Below, piece after piece: positions 29,151 to 38,175 of a DNA stretch of 64,000 bases (positions are counted from its first letter, which is position 1; each line of letters begins with the position of its first letter). A program made the translations under genes and the position numbers. The notes under the pieces were generated by a model. It saw nothing but the letters and a program-made list of their open reading frames with translations. It was not told where the DNA came from and searched no databases. The stretch comes from Nisaea nitritireducens (GTDB taxonomy: Bacteria; Pseudomonadota; Alphaproteobacteria; Thalassobaculales; Thalassobaculaceae), in NCBI RefSeq assembly GCF_014904795.1, contig NZ_JACZFS010000036.1:105585-169584 (forward strand), written 5' to 3'.

Positions 29151-30512
29151 CTATTTGCCGATGCAGAACTCCGAGAACACAAGATCGAGGATTTCCTCGA
29201 TATCAACCGCTCCCGTCACACGTCCCAGCGCCCGCGCCGCCAGCCGCAAGTCCTCAGCCACGAGGCCGTATTCAACATCAAACTCATCCGCCTCAAACGC
29301 ACATTGTGTGAGCGCGCGCCGCAAATGCTCCAGGGATTCCGTCAAGCCTTCACGATGCCTGGTCCGTGTAATCGCCGGCGCTTCACCCAGATCCATCAAG
29401 ACCGCAGCTTTCTCGGCAATCATTGCCAGAAGCCGATCCATGCCTTCACCCGTTGCCACGGAAATCGCGATACGGTCCTTGTCGGACTGGCCTCGATCGG
29501 CATCGGGAAGTAAATCAGTTTTGGTCGCGATCAAGATCCGCTCGGCATCTCCGGAAGCCGGCACCGCCTTTTCCCCCTCGCCGGTAGAGCGCGCGTCCGC
29601 CAAATCAAGGACCAGGTCAGCCGTCTCAGCCCAGGCACGCGCCCTGCGAATGCCCTCGGACTCGATAAAGTCAGCCCCTTCTCGGAGTCCTGCCGTATCC
29701 GCTACCAGGATGGGATACCCCGAAATGTCCAGATGGATCTCGATGACGTCTCGTGTCGTACCCGCTACGTCGGACACTATCGCCGCATCCCTTTTGGAGA
29801 GCCAGTTCAGGAGGGAAGACTTACCAGCGTTCGGGGGGCCTATAATGGCCATACGCAGGCCGTCTCGAAGGCGCTCCCCCCGTCCGCCGTCATCCAGATG
29901 AGCCGAAATCGACGCATCAAGGTCATACACCTGGCCCCGGATCCCATCCCAGACCTCCGGTGGCAGATCCTCGTCCGGAAAATCGACCAGCGCCTCGATA
30001 TGGCCGAGCACCCGAAGCATCCGTTGCCGCCAATCCTGGTACAGCGCGCCCAACGCGCCCCTGCTCTGCCGCCGTGCCTGAAGCCGTTGGGCTTCCGTCT
30101 CCGCATCCACCAGATCGGCGATGCCTTCCGCGGCTGTCAGATCCATTTTGCCGTTGAGCACCGCACGGCGGGAAAACTCGCCCGGCTCGGCCATCCGGTA
30201 TCCCGGCTGGGCCGCCAGCGCCCGCAGCATTGCGGACTGCACGGCACGGCCGCCATGCATCTGATACTCCACCACGTCCTCGCCGGTGAAACTGGCAGGG
30301 CCCGGAAAGGCCAGAATCAGACCGTCATCAATCGCGCCTTCACTGTCGGAAACCGTCGCCCGCACGGCCATCCGCGGCTCAAGCCCGATCAGCCCCGTCA
30401 GGCGCTGCAATCCCTCGAATGCGGCCGGGCCGGATACCCGGAACATGGAAACGCCAGCGCGCCCAGACGCGGTGGCAAGCGCGTAAATCGTCTCTTCCGC
30501 CGATCCGTTCAT
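29151..30512 (-). CDS. mnmE: tRNA modification GTPase MnmE
   Basis: A 453-residue protein with an N-terminal formyl-THF-binding domain starting ETIYALATASGRAGVSMFRVSG, a central G domain (GPPNAGKSSLLNWL, then DVAGTTRD and DTAGL) and the invariant C-terminal CIGK. With MnmG it installs the carboxymethylaminomethyl group on U34. The start is ATG 30512, from family alignment; the frame is open to 30554. The gene heads the mnmE-mnmG-rsmG-parA-parB series. Confidence 0.97.
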   Translation of the reverse strand: MNGSAEETIYALATASGRAGVSMFRVSGPAAFEGLQRLTGLIGLEPRMAVRATVSDSEGAIDDGLILAFPGPASFTGEDVVEYQMHGGRAVQSAMLRALAAQPGYRMAEPGEFSRRAVLNGKMDLTAAEGIADLVDAETEAQRLQARRQSRGALGALYQDWRQRMLRVLGHIEALVDFPDEDLPPEVWDGIRGQVYDLDASISAHLDDGGRGERLRDGLRMAIIGPPNAGKSSLLNWLSKRDAAIVSDVAGTTRDVIEIHLDISGYPILVADTAGLREGADFIESEGIRRARAWAETADLVLDLADARSTGEGEKAVPASGDAERILIATKTDLLPDADRGQSDKDRIAISVATGEGMDRLLAMIAEKAAVLMDLGEAPAITRTRHREGLTESLEHLRRALTQCAFEADEFDVEYGLVAEDLRLAARALGRVTGAVDIEEILDLVFSEFCIGK

Positions 30513-30605
30513 TCCGTTCCCAACTCCCGTGCCGCACACAGCGCTGGACCTCATGGGTCCAAGCCCTCACCTTTGGCCTAAGAATACCGCAAACCCCGAC
30601 CCCGG

Positions 30606-32642
30606 ATGCCGTACATGCGCAACGAGCTCGACAAGGAAACCAGCCCCTATCTGCTGCAGCACAAAGACAACCCGGTGCATTGGCAGACCTGGTCCGAAGA
30701 CACCATCGCCGCGGCGCGCCGGGCGGACAAGCCGATCCTGCTTTCCGTCGGATATGCCGCTTGCCACTGGTGCCATGTCATGGCCCACGAAAGCTTCGAG
30801 GACCCGGATACCGCAGCGGTGATGAACGAGCTGTTCGTCAACGTCAAGGTAGATCGGGAGGAGCGGCCGGATCTCGACATGATCTATCAGACCGCGCTCG
30901 CCATCACAGGCCAGCAAGGGGGCTGGCCGCTTACAATGTTCCTCACGCCCGAGGGTGCACCGTTCTGGGGCGGCACATATTTTCCGCCTGATAATCGCTA
31001 TGGCCGGCCGGCTTTCCGGGACGTGCTGCGCCAGATCGAAGGCGTCTACCGGGAAGACCCCGGCCGCGTTGCCAGCAATGTCACGGCCATCGCGCAACGT
31101 CTGGAAACTGTGTTCGCCGGCAACCCTGGCACGCGCATTCCGCTGGAGGCCGCGCCGGAAGTCGCCGCGCAATTCCTCTCTCAACATGACCCGATCTATG
31201 GCGGCATCGGCGATGCACCCAAATTCCCCCAGCCGACCATCCTGAAGTTCCTCTGGCGGACGGGCCAGCGGACCCGGAACAGCCAGATGCTGCAGGCTGT
31301 GCGGACTTCCGTCACCGCCATGTGCGAGGGCGGGATCTACGATCATCTGGGGGGCGGCTTCGCGCGCTATTCGACCGACGCGGAATGGCTGGCACCGCAT
31401 TTCGAGAAGATGCTCTACGACAATGCCCAGCTGGTCGCATTGATGGTTGAAATGCAGCGCCAGGACCCGAACCCGCTCTATGAGCAGCGTATCCGGGAGA
31501 CAATCGACTGGCTGTTCCGGGAGATGGTTTCGGACGGCGGCGGTTTCGCCTCCTCTCTCGACGCGGACAGTGAGGGCGAGGAAGGCAAGTTCTACGTCTG
31601 GAGTGCGGAAGAGATCTCCGAAATCCTGACGGAAGCCGGGCACGATGCCGCGCTCTTCGCAGAGCATTACGACGTGACGCCCGGCGGCAATTGGGAAGGC
31701 ACGGTGATCCTGAACCGGCGCCACCGCAAAGGCCCCTTCCCTGAAGATATCGAGGCCAAGCTGACCGCTGCCCGCCAGCACCTCCTGACCCGGCGCGAGA
31801 AACGCATCCGCCCGGGCTGGGACGACAAGGTGCTGGCCGACTGGAACGGCCTTATGATCGCGGCACTCGCCGACGCGGCAATCCTGCTGGGGGAGGCGGA
31901 CTGGCTCGCCCGTGCCGAAGTCGCCTTCGCCTTCATCACGAGCAATATGCAGAAAGACGGGCGCCTGCTGCATGCCTGGAGGAACGGTCAGGCGAAACAT
32001 GCGGCCACCCTGGACGACTATGCGAACATGATCCTTGCGGCGCTTTCCCTCGAAGCCGCGACCGGAAAGCCGGCTTATCTGGAAAAGGCCGAAGCCTGGA
32101 TCGCTGTCCTCGATCTGCATTTTCGCGATCCGAAGGACGGCGCCTATTTCTTCACTGCGGACGATCAGACGGACCTGATGCTGCGGACCAAGACCGCGAT
32201 CGACAATGTGACCCCGGCCGGAAACAGTACGCTGGTGGAGTGCCTGGCCCGGCTCTGGCTCCTGACCGGGAAGTCGGCCTATGCAGAGAGCGCCGACAAC
32301 TTGACCAAGGCTTTCGCCGGATCTTTCCAGCAACAGCCGCAGGGCTTTCCCGGCCTGCTCAACGGCATGGAATGGCTCCTGCACGGCCGACAAATCGTCA
32401 TTGTCGGCGACCCGGATACGGCCGAAAACAGAGCAATGGTCACTGCCGCCCGCACCGCTGGCCGAGCCCTTTCGACCGTGCAGGTCATCCGGGACGGCAT
32501 CGCCCTTCCGGACAATCATCCCGCCCACGGAAAGGGACCTGTCGACGGCGCGCCCGCCGCCTATCTCTGCGTCAATCAGGTTTGCTCCGCGCCGGAAGTT
32601 GATCCGAAAGCATTCCAAGCCGCGCTTGAGGCCCGGCCGTGA
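30606..32642 (+). CDS. Thioredoxin-domain protein, YyaL/DUF255 family
   Basis: A 678-residue protein. The N-terminal thioredoxin-like domain has YLLQHKDNPVHWQ, SVGYAACHWCHVMAHESFED (CHWC replaces the usual CGPC) and GGWPLTMFLTP. The rest is an alpha/alpha toroid with EKMLYDNAQL and RPGWDDKVLADWNGLMI, as in the spermatogenesis-associated-20/YyaL family. The biochemical role is unresolved; a sugar-related or redox function has been proposed from fold. Its stop overlaps the ogt start by 4 bp. A 683-residue antisense frame across this gene is a composition artefact. Confidence 0.9.
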   Translation: MPYMRNELDKETSPYLLQHKDNPVHWQTWSEDTIAAARRADKPILLSVGYAACHWCHVMAHESFEDPDTAAVMNELFVNVKVDREERPDLDMIYQTALAITGQQGGWPLTMFLTPEGAPFWGGTYFPPDNRYGRPAFRDVLRQIEGVYREDPGRVASNVTAIAQRLETVFAGNPGTRIPLEAAPEVAAQFLSQHDPIYGGIGDAPKFPQPTILKFLWRTGQRTRNSQMLQAVRTSVTAMCEGGIYDHLGGGFARYSTDAEWLAPHFEKMLYDNAQLVALMVEMQRQDPNPLYEQRIRETIDWLFREMVSDGGGFASSLDADSEGEEGKFYVWSAEEISEILTEAGHDAALFAEHYDVTPGGNWEGTVILNRRHRKGPFPEDIEAKLTAARQHLLTRREKRIRPGWDDKVLADWNGLMIAALADAAILLGEADWLARAEVAFAFITSNMQKDGRLLHAWRNGQAKHAATLDDYANMILAALSLEAATGKPAYLEKAEAWIAVLDLHFRDPKDGAYFFTADDQTDLMLRTKTAIDNVTPAGNSTLVECLARLWLLTGKSAYAESADNLTKAFAGSFQQQPQGFPGLLNGMEWLLHGRQIVIVGDPDTAENRAMVTAARTAGRALSTVQVIRDGIALPDNHPAHGKGPVDGAPAAYLCVNQVCSAPEVDPKAFQAALEARP

Positions 32643-33127
32643 GCGAGCCTCGTCAGCACAGCTTCAACAGCCCCATCGGCCGTATTCACCTGACCGAAAC
32701 AGGTGGCGCCATTACAGGTCTGACATGGGTTTCACGTGAAACATCTAAAGCTCATTCCGATAACGCAATGACAAGTTTGCTCGCGGAAGCAGAGCGTCAG
32801 ATCCATGCCTACTTTGCCAAGACGCTCAAGGATTTTGATCTGCCACTTGCTTTTGACCGGGGCTCCCCCTTCGAGCAATCGGTGTGGCGGGCCATGCAGG
32901 AAATCCCCTTCGGAACAGTCTGGACCTACGGTGATATCGCGGACCATGTCGGCGGCGTCGCCCGAGCGGCGGGCGGTGCCTGCGGGTCAAACCCGATCCC
33001 CCTCATCATACCCTGCCACCGGGTGGTCGGAAGCAACGGCAAGCTGACCGGCTTTTCCGGCGATGGCGGCATCGCCACCAAGCAGCAGTTGCTCGATCAT
33101 GAATCAGACCAACTCTCCCTGTTTTGA
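32639..33127 (+). CDS. ogt: Methylated-DNA--protein-cysteine methyltransferase
   Basis: A 162-residue suicide repair enzyme. The active site is IPCHRVVGSNGKLTGFSGD, with the acceptor Cys in PCHR, preceded by FEQSVWRAMQEIPFGTVWTYGDIA. It removes methyl groups from O6-methylguanine. It starts at GTG 32639, overlapping the stop of the upstream gene. The codons for WVSRETS include a parS palindrome. Confidence 0.96.
   Translation: MSEPRQHSFNSPIGRIHLTETGGAITGLTWVSRETSKAHSDNAMTSLLAEAERQIHAYFAKTLKDFDLPLAFDRGSPFEQSVWRAMQEIPFGTVWTYGDIADHVGGVARAAGGACGSNPIPLIIPCHRVVGSNGKLTGFSGDGGIATKQQLLDHESDQLSLF
32728..32743. promoter_or_regulatory. parS site inside ogt
   Basis: GGTTTCACGTGAAACA matches the 16-bp parS consensus at 15 positions and keeps the full 14-bp core. 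It is coding sequence for VSRET in ogt and the parS site closest to the putative origin. Confidence 0.9.
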
Positions 33128-33215
33128 CGGACACCCATGCCGCAACGGAGCGTGGACACGGGATCACCCGCACGCCTAGTCTCTCGCCAATGACAGCTTC
33201 AGAGGGAGGCATTCA

Positions 33216-33914
33216 ATGGCATATGTGACAGTCAAAGCCGCTGATGGCGGCTCTTTTCAGGCCTATCACGCGGCACCCGCAGGTGGCGGAACAGCCCCCG
33301 GCATCGTCCTGATCCAGGAAATCTTTGGCGTTAACAAGGTGATGCGCGATCAGGCCAACGCCTACGCAGCCGAGGGTTATCACGTGCTCTGCCCGGATAT
33401 CTTCTGGCGCATCGAGCCCGGTATCGACATCACCGACCAGAGCCAGGCCGAATGGGACAAAGCGTTTGAGCTGTTCAATGCTTTCGATGTGGATAAAGGC
33501 GTCGAGGATCTGAAGGCGACCCTCGCCCATATGAAATCCATGGATGGCTGCAGCGGCAAGGCGGGATCCGTCGGCTATTGCCTCGGCGGCAAGCTCGCCT
33601 ATCTGATGGCTACCCGGTCCGATGCCGACTGCAATGTCAGCTATTACGGCGTCGGCCTGGATGAGCTTCTGGGAGAATCCTCCAGTATTTCCAAACCTTA
33701 TCTGAACCATATGGCATCCGAAGACGGTTTCGTCCCGAAAGAGGCGCAGGCGAAGATCAAGGCCGGTCTGGCAGACAATCCGCAGGTCACACTGCATGTC
33801 TATGAAGGCCAGGATCACGCCTTCGCACGTCAGGGAGGCGCGCATTACGATGCGGCAGCAGCCAAGACGGCCAATGCCCGCACCGCAGACTTCTTCAAAA
33901 CCCATCTCGGCTAA
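33216..33914 (+). CDS. Dienelactone hydrolase family protein
   Basis: A 232-residue alpha/beta hydrolase with a cysteine nucleophile. QEIFGVNKVMRDQAN is the N-terminal family motif, GYCLGGKLAYLM the nucleophile elbow, EDGFVP the Asp region and GQDHAFAR the catalytic His. Members open lactone rings of aromatic breakdown products; no such pathway surrounds it, so its substrate is open. It has a good Shine-Dalgarno (AGAGGGAGG) and is followed by the quinone reductase after 18 bp. Confidence 0.92.
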   Translation: MAYVTVKAADGGSFQAYHAAPAGGGTAPGIVLIQEIFGVNKVMRDQANAYAAEGYHVLCPDIFWRIEPGIDITDQSQAEWDKAFELFNAFDVDKGVEDLKATLAHMKSMDGCSGKAGSVGYCLGGKLAYLMATRSDADCNVSYYGVGLDELLGESSSISKPYLNHMASEDGFVPKEAQAKIKAGLADNPQVTLHVYEGQDHAFARQGGAHYDAAAAKTANARTADFFKTHLG

Positions 33915-33932
33915 AACAAGGGAACAAGAAAA

Positions 33933-34907
33933 ATGGTCAAGGCAATCCAGTTCAAGGCACCGGGCGGTCCGGAAGTTCTCGAAATGACCGATATCGATCT
34001 CGCGGCCCCGGCGGCCGGCGAAATCACCGTGCGGCACACCGCAATCGGCCTCAATTTCATCGACACCTATCACCGCAGCGGTCTCTATCCCCTGCCGCTG
34101 CCCTCCGGTATCGGTATGGAAGGCGCAGGCGTGGTCGAGGCTCTCGGCAGTGGCGTCTCGGACCTAGCCGTGGGTGACCGGGTGGCTTACGCCTCCCCGC
34201 CTCCGGGTTCCTATGCCGAGGCCCGTAACATCGCGGCTGATCGCGTTGTGAAGATCCCGGCCGGTGTCGAGGACCAGACCGCCGCAGCGATGATGCTGAA
34301 GGGCATGACGGCGCAGTATCTGATCCGGCAAATCTACAAGGTCGGCAAGGGCGACACGATCCTGATCCATGCCGCGGCCGGCGGCGTCGGCCAGATCGTC
34401 AGCCAGTGGGCCAACCATCTCGGCGCCACCGTCATCGGCACCGTCGGCAGCAAGGAAAAGGCGGAAATCGCCAAGGCCAACGGCTGCCATCATCCGGTGC
34501 TGTACAATGACGAGGATTTCGTCGAGCGGGTAAAGGAGATTACGGACGGCAAGATGCTGCCGGTGGTCTATGATTCGATCGGCGACACCACCTTCGAGAA
34601 ATCCCTCGATTGCCTGCGTCCGCGCGGCCTGATGGTCAGCTTCGGCCAGGCCGCCGGCCCGATCCCGCCCGTCAATCTCGGCATCTTCGCGCAGAAGGGT
34701 TCCCTCTTCTTCACCCGGCCGACCCTGTTCAACTACATCTCGACCGCCGAGGATCTGCGGGCAACGGCTGGCGATCTGTTCGATGCAGTCTCCTCCGGTG
34801 CGGTGAAGATCCATATCGACCAGACTTTCCCGCTGGCCGAAGCCAGGGCCGCTCATGAAGCGCTCGAGGCCCGCAAGACCACCGGCTCGACCATCCTGAT
34901 CCCGTAA
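33933..34907 (+). CDS. NADPH:quinone oxidoreductase (zinc-independent MDR family)
   Basis: A 324-residue medium-chain reductase. The N-terminal GroES-like domain has LNFIDTYHRSGLYPLPLP, and the nucleotide-binding motif is LIHAAAGGVGQIVSQWA. FGQAAGPIPPVNLGIF and LFFTRPTLFNYI are typical of Qor. It lacks the zinc-binding cysteines of alcohol dehydrogenases. It probably reduces quinones with NADPH. A bidirectional terminator follows. Confidence 0.92.
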   Translation: MVKAIQFKAPGGPEVLEMTDIDLAAPAAGEITVRHTAIGLNFIDTYHRSGLYPLPLPSGIGMEGAGVVEALGSGVSDLAVGDRVAYASPPPGSYAEARNIAADRVVKIPAGVEDQTAAAMMLKGMTAQYLIRQIYKVGKGDTILIHAAAGGVGQIVSQWANHLGATVIGTVGSKEKAEIAKANGCHHPVLYNDEDFVERVKEITDGKMLPVVYDSIGDTTFEKSLDCLRPRGLMVSFGQAAGPIPPVNLGIFAQKGSLFFTRPTLFNYISTAEDLRATAGDLFDAVSSGAVKIHIDQTFPLAEARAAHEALEARKTTGSTILIP

Positions 34908-34928
34908 AGATCCGGTCTCTGGACAAAC

Positions 34929-34965
34929 AAAAAGGGCGGTGCTGCAAAGCACCGCCCTTTTCTTT
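34929..34965. terminator. Bidirectional intrinsic terminator between qor-like gene and rho
   Basis: AAAGGGCGGTGCT (34931-34943) and AGCACCGCCCTTT (34948-34960) form a perfect 13-bp stem with loop GCAA. A-rich sequence lies on the left and TCTTT on the right, so it can stop transcripts from both convergent genes. Confidence 0.93.
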
Positions 34966-34995
34966 GACCTATATGCCTGATCAGGAGTTCCCCGG

Positions 34996-36258
34996 TCAGG
35001 AATTCATGGCATCGAAGAAATCGTTATTGTTCTTCGAGGTCTTGAGCTTGTCGATCAGGAATTCCATGGCATCGACCGTGCCCATCTGGGTCAGGATCCG
35101 GCGCAGCACCCACATCTTGTTGAGGGTCGCACGATCCACCAGAAGCTCTTCCTTCCGGGTACCCGAACGGGTGATATCGATGGCCGGGAACGTCCGTTTG
35201 TCGGCCAGCTTCCGGTCCAGGATAATCTCGGAGTTACCCGTACCCTTGAACTCTTCGAAGATGACTTCGTCCATGCGCGATCCGGTATCGATCAGTGCGG
35301 TCGCGATGATCGTCAGCGAGCCGCCCTCCTCGATGTTCCGGGCCGCACCGAAGAAGCGCTTCGGCCGCTGCAGGGCGTTCGCATCCACACCACCGGTCAG
35401 CACCTTGCCCGAAGACGGCACCACAGTGTTGTAGGCGCGTGCCAGGCGGGTGATGGAATCCAGCAAAATGACCACGTCGCGTTTGTGCTCGACCAGGCGC
35501 TTTGCCTTCTCGATCACCATTTCCGCGACCTGGACATGGCGTGATGCCGGCTCGTCGAAGGTCGAGCTGATAACCTCGCCCTTCACCGAACGATCCATGT
35601 CGGTCACTTCTTCCGGCCGCTCGTCGATGAGCAGCACGAGAAGATAAGCATCCGGATGGTTCTCGGCGATCGCATGAGCGATGTTCTGCAGCATCACCGT
35701 CTTACCGGTGCGCGGCGGCGCAACGATCAAACCACGCTGACCCATGCCCAACGGCGAGATCAGGTCGATCACCCGCGTTGTGGCACCCTGCTGCTTGTTC
35801 ACCGGATCTTCGAGCTCGAGGTTGAGCCTCTGTTCCGGGTACAGCGGAGTCAGGTTATCGAAGTTGATCCGGTGGCGAACCGCATCCGGGTCTTCGAAAT
35901 TGATCTGATTGACCTTGAGCAGTGCGAAGTACCGCTCGCCGTCTTTCGGTGCCCGGATCTGCCCCTCGACCGTATCGCCGGTGCGCAGCCCAAAGCGCCG
36001 CACCTGGCTCGGAGAAATGTAGATATCATCCGGGCCTGGCAAGTAATTCGATTCAGGCGATCTAAGAAAACCGAAACCATCCGGGAGCGTTTCAAGAACA
36101 CCCGTACCGTAGATCGGTAGATCGTTATCAGCTAATTGTTTCAGAATAGCGAACATCATGTCCTGCTTGCGCAGAACACTTGCGTTCTCGATCTCCAAGT
36201 CTTCCGCAAATGCGAGAAGATCTTGAGGTGTCTTCGATTTCAGCTCTTGAAGATGCAT
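34996..36258 (-). CDS. rho: Transcription termination factor Rho
   Basis: A 420-residue hexameric RNA helicase. It opens with [21 protein letters not shown]. The RNA-binding cold-shock-like domain has [35 protein letters not shown]. The ATPase has Walker [13 protein letters not shown], Walker [18 protein letters not shown] and the Q/R-loop region. The frame is open to 36321, but homologues start at ATG 36258. The roughly 200-bp region upstream is AT-richer than average and could hold a regulated leader. Confidence 0.98.
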   Translation of the reverse strand: MHLQELKSKTPQDLLAFAEDLEIENASVLRKQDMMFAILKQLADNDLPIYGTGVLETLPDGFGFLRSPESNYLPGPDDIYISPSQVRRFGLRTGDTVEGQIRAPKDGERYFALLKVNQINFEDPDAVRHRINFDNLTPLYPEQRLNLELEDPVNKQQGATTRVIDLISPLGMGQRGLIVAPPRTGKTVMLQNIAHAIAENHPDAYLLVLLIDERPEEVTDMDRSVKGEVISSTFDEPASRHVQVAEMVIEKAKRLVEHKRDVVILLDSITRLARAYNTVVPSSGKVLTGGVDANALQRPKRFFGAARNIEEGGSLTIIATALIDTGSRMDEVIFEEFKGTGNSEIILDRKLADKRTFPAIDITRSGTRKEELLVDRATLNKMWVLRRILTQMGTVDAMEFLIDKLKTSKNNNDFFDAMNS

Positions 36259-36464
36259 CGTCCTGTCGATGATCAGGTATAACGAATGTTTTGAGAGTTC
36301 GGCCTCATGAGCAAGCCGCACGAGTGTGCTGGTTAGAGCAGACTTTTATTATTCGTTCTTGTGCGGGAAAGACCTGACGCAACGCCCTACGGCGATCAGC
36401 GCTGTTTTCAATTACAGTGCTTCAGCGCTGAATGTCAAACCCGAATATTTGAGAAAAATGGAAT

Positions 36465-36899
36465 TCATCCGGAAAACGGCTTCACGATCACCATGATGAC
36501 GATGACGATCAGCAAAATCGTCGGAACCTCATTCGCTATGCGGTAGAAGCGTTCGCTATGCGGATTTGCATCCGCGGCGAATTGGCGTCTCCAGCGCGCC
36601 AGTCCACCATGAAAAGCGGTCATGAAAACGACACAGGCCAGCTTCACATGCATCCATGGCTCCGACAGATAATCCGGAACCAGAACCAGCATCCAGATAC
36701 CGAATACGAACGTCGAAATCATCGCCGGGTTGATGATTGCCCGGAGCAACCGCCGCTCCATCACTTTCAGTGTTTCGGAGAGCTCGGAGCCGGCTCCGGC
36801 ACCCACGTGATAGACGTAGAGACGCGGCAGATAAAACATCCCCGCCATCCAGGCGACCATGCTGATCACATGAAGAGCCTTGACCCATTCGTAGCTCAT
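36465..36899 (-). CDS. hemJ: Protoporphyrinogen oxidase HemJ
   Basis: A 144-residue membrane protein with four hydrophobic helices. The conserved LHVISMVAWMAGMFYLPRL (His near residue 10) and WMHVKLACVV motifs identify the HemJ (UPF0093) family, which oxidises protoporphyrinogen IX to protoporphyrin IX. Its position next to hemE fits the heme pathway; the gap is 27 bp on the same strand. Confidence 0.93.
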   Translation of the reverse strand: MSYEWVKALHVISMVAWMAGMFYLPRLYVYHVGAGAGSELSETLKVMERRLLRAIINPAMISTFVFGIWMLVLVPDYLSEPWMHVKLACVVFMTAFHGGLARWRRQFAADANPHSERFYRIANEVPTILLIVIVIMVIVKPFSG

Positions 36900-36926
36900 G
36901 CGTGCGGCTCTCCCCCTCGAATAGCG

Positions 36927-37958
36927 TCAGCGCCCGGCGCGAACCTGCCGGACAAGCTGTTCCACATGCTCGATCGGCGTGGTCGGCAGGATGCCGTGCC
37001 CGAGATTGAAGATAAACGGCTTCGAAGCCGCCGTCGAAAGGATGCTCTCGACTTCCGCCTCAAGTCCGGCTCCACCGGCAAGCAAGGCGATCGGATCGAG
37101 ATTTCCCTGGATCGGCATCTTGGTCTGGATGTTCTCGACAGCCCAACGGAGCGGCATCGCCGTATCCACCGCGACCGCATCGACACCGGTTTCCTCGATG
37201 TAATCGAGATAATGAGCGCCCGCCGCGCGCGGAAATCCGATGATCGGCAGATCCGGATACTGGGCTTTCACTGCCGAGACGATTTTCTTTGTCGGCTCCA
37301 GTACCGCCATGCGGAATAGTCGCGACGACAGCACACCAGCCCAGGAATCAAAGAGTTTCAGGACTTCGGCCCCGGCCTTCGCCTGACCGAGAAGATAGGT
37401 AATCGTGCCCTCGACCACGATATCGATCAGCTCCTGAAAGCCTTCCGGATCCGAATAGGCCCAGCGCTTGGTGGCAGCGTAATCCTTACTGCTCCCGCCT
37501 TCGACCATATAGGTGATCACGGTCCAGGGACTGCCCGAGAAGCCGATCAAGGTGGTTTCGGCGGGGAGGGCTGCCCGAACACGCGACACAGTCTCGTAGA
37601 CGTTCCCTACGCGCTCTGAGAGGCCATTGATGTCGAGACCCTTCAGCGCTGCACGATCTGTCACCGGTTCCAGAACCGGCCCCTTGCCTTCGACAAAGCG
37701 CAGCGGCTGGCCGAGACCGTAAGGCACAATCAGGATATCGGAGAACAGGATAGCGCCATCCATGCCGAACCGGCGGATCGGCTGCAAGGTCACCTCAGCC
37801 GCCATCTCCGGATTGAGACAAAGATCGACGAAAGACCCGGCCTCTGCCCTGATGGCCCGATATTCCGGCAGATACCGTCCAGCTTGCCGCATCAGCCAGA
37901 TAGGAGGGATCTCGGCTGTTTTTCCGGCGAGCACGTTCAGTAGAACTTTATCGGTCAT
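36927..37958 (-). CDS. hemE: Uroporphyrinogen decarboxylase
   Basis: A 343-residue enzyme that removes four acetate carboxyls from uroporphyrinogen III. PPIWLMRQAGRYLPEYR at the N-terminus is the family signature, with ILFSDILIVPYGLG and IGFSGSPWTVITYMVEGG following. It is transcribed leftward away from the putative origin and probably with hemJ. In Caulobacter hemE borders oriC in the same way. Confidence 0.98.
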   Translation of the reverse strand: MTDKVLLNVLAGKTAEIPPIWLMRQAGRYLPEYRAIRAEAGSFVDLCLNPEMAAEVTLQPIRRFGMDGAILFSDILIVPYGLGQPLRFVEGKGPVLEPVTDRAALKGLDINGLSERVGNVYETVSRVRAALPAETTLIGFSGSPWTVITYMVEGGSSKDYAATKRWAYSDPEGFQELIDIVVEGTITYLLGQAKAGAEVLKLFDSWAGVLSSRLFRMAVLEPTKKIVSAVKAQYPDLPIIGFPRAAGAHYLDYIEETGVDAVAVDTAMPLRWAVENIQTKMPIQGNLDPIALLAGGAGLEAEVESILSTAASKPFIFNLGHGILPTTPIEHVEQLVRQVRAGR

Positions 37959-38051
37959 CGATTGACTGTCCGTTTGGTGATAAGCGCGCCACTCCTAACA
38001 AAGAATCTTATTATAAATAAGTAGGAAGTGATTGTAGTGGTGCTGTGAGTC

Positions 38052-38086
38052 CTGTGGATTACCGTTTCGGCACAGGTAATCCACAG
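38052..38086. repeat. Perfect 12-bp inverted repeat carrying two DnaA-box-like sites
   Basis: CTGTGGATTACC (38052-38063) and GGTAATCCACAG (38075-38086) are exact inverse complements separated by 11 bp. Each arm contains TAATCCACA, so the boxes face one another. Confidence 0.9.
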
Positions 38087-38139
38087 TTCTGTTCGGCCCG
38101 GAGCATACAGGCCCGGATCGGGGACAAGGAGGGGTAAAA

Positions 38140-38172
38140 ATGTCGCAAGCTCCCGGAATGTATCAGCCCTGA
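38140..38172 (+). CDS. Possible 10-codon mini-ORF in the origin gap
   Basis: ATG followed by nine sense codons and TGA (MSQAPGMYQP), preceded by AAGGAGG (38127-38133) with 6 nt to the ATG, a better Shine-Dalgarno than most genes here. It could be a leader peptide for the PPSR gene or a purine-rich origin element that only mimics a ribosome site. No homologue is known to me. Confidence 0.3.
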   Translation: MSQAPGMYQP

Positions 38173-38175
38173 TAC
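38160..38175. repeat. 16-bp palindrome next to a DnaA-box-like site
   Basis: GTATCAG-CC-CTGATAC is a perfect 7-bp inverted repeat ending 1 bp before the DnaA-like 9-mer at 38177-38185. It may bind a dimeric regulator of the origin. Confidence 0.6.

Noticed and set aside
30567..32618. 683-residue minus-strand open frame opposite the YyaL-like gene
   Set aside because: The plus-strand protein has clear family motifs along its whole length; long antisense frames are expected in GC-rich DNA and this one has no recognisable domain.
37975..37983. TTATCACCA (minus strand) as a further DnaA box
   Set aside because: Two mismatches from the consensus; too weak to count without binding data.
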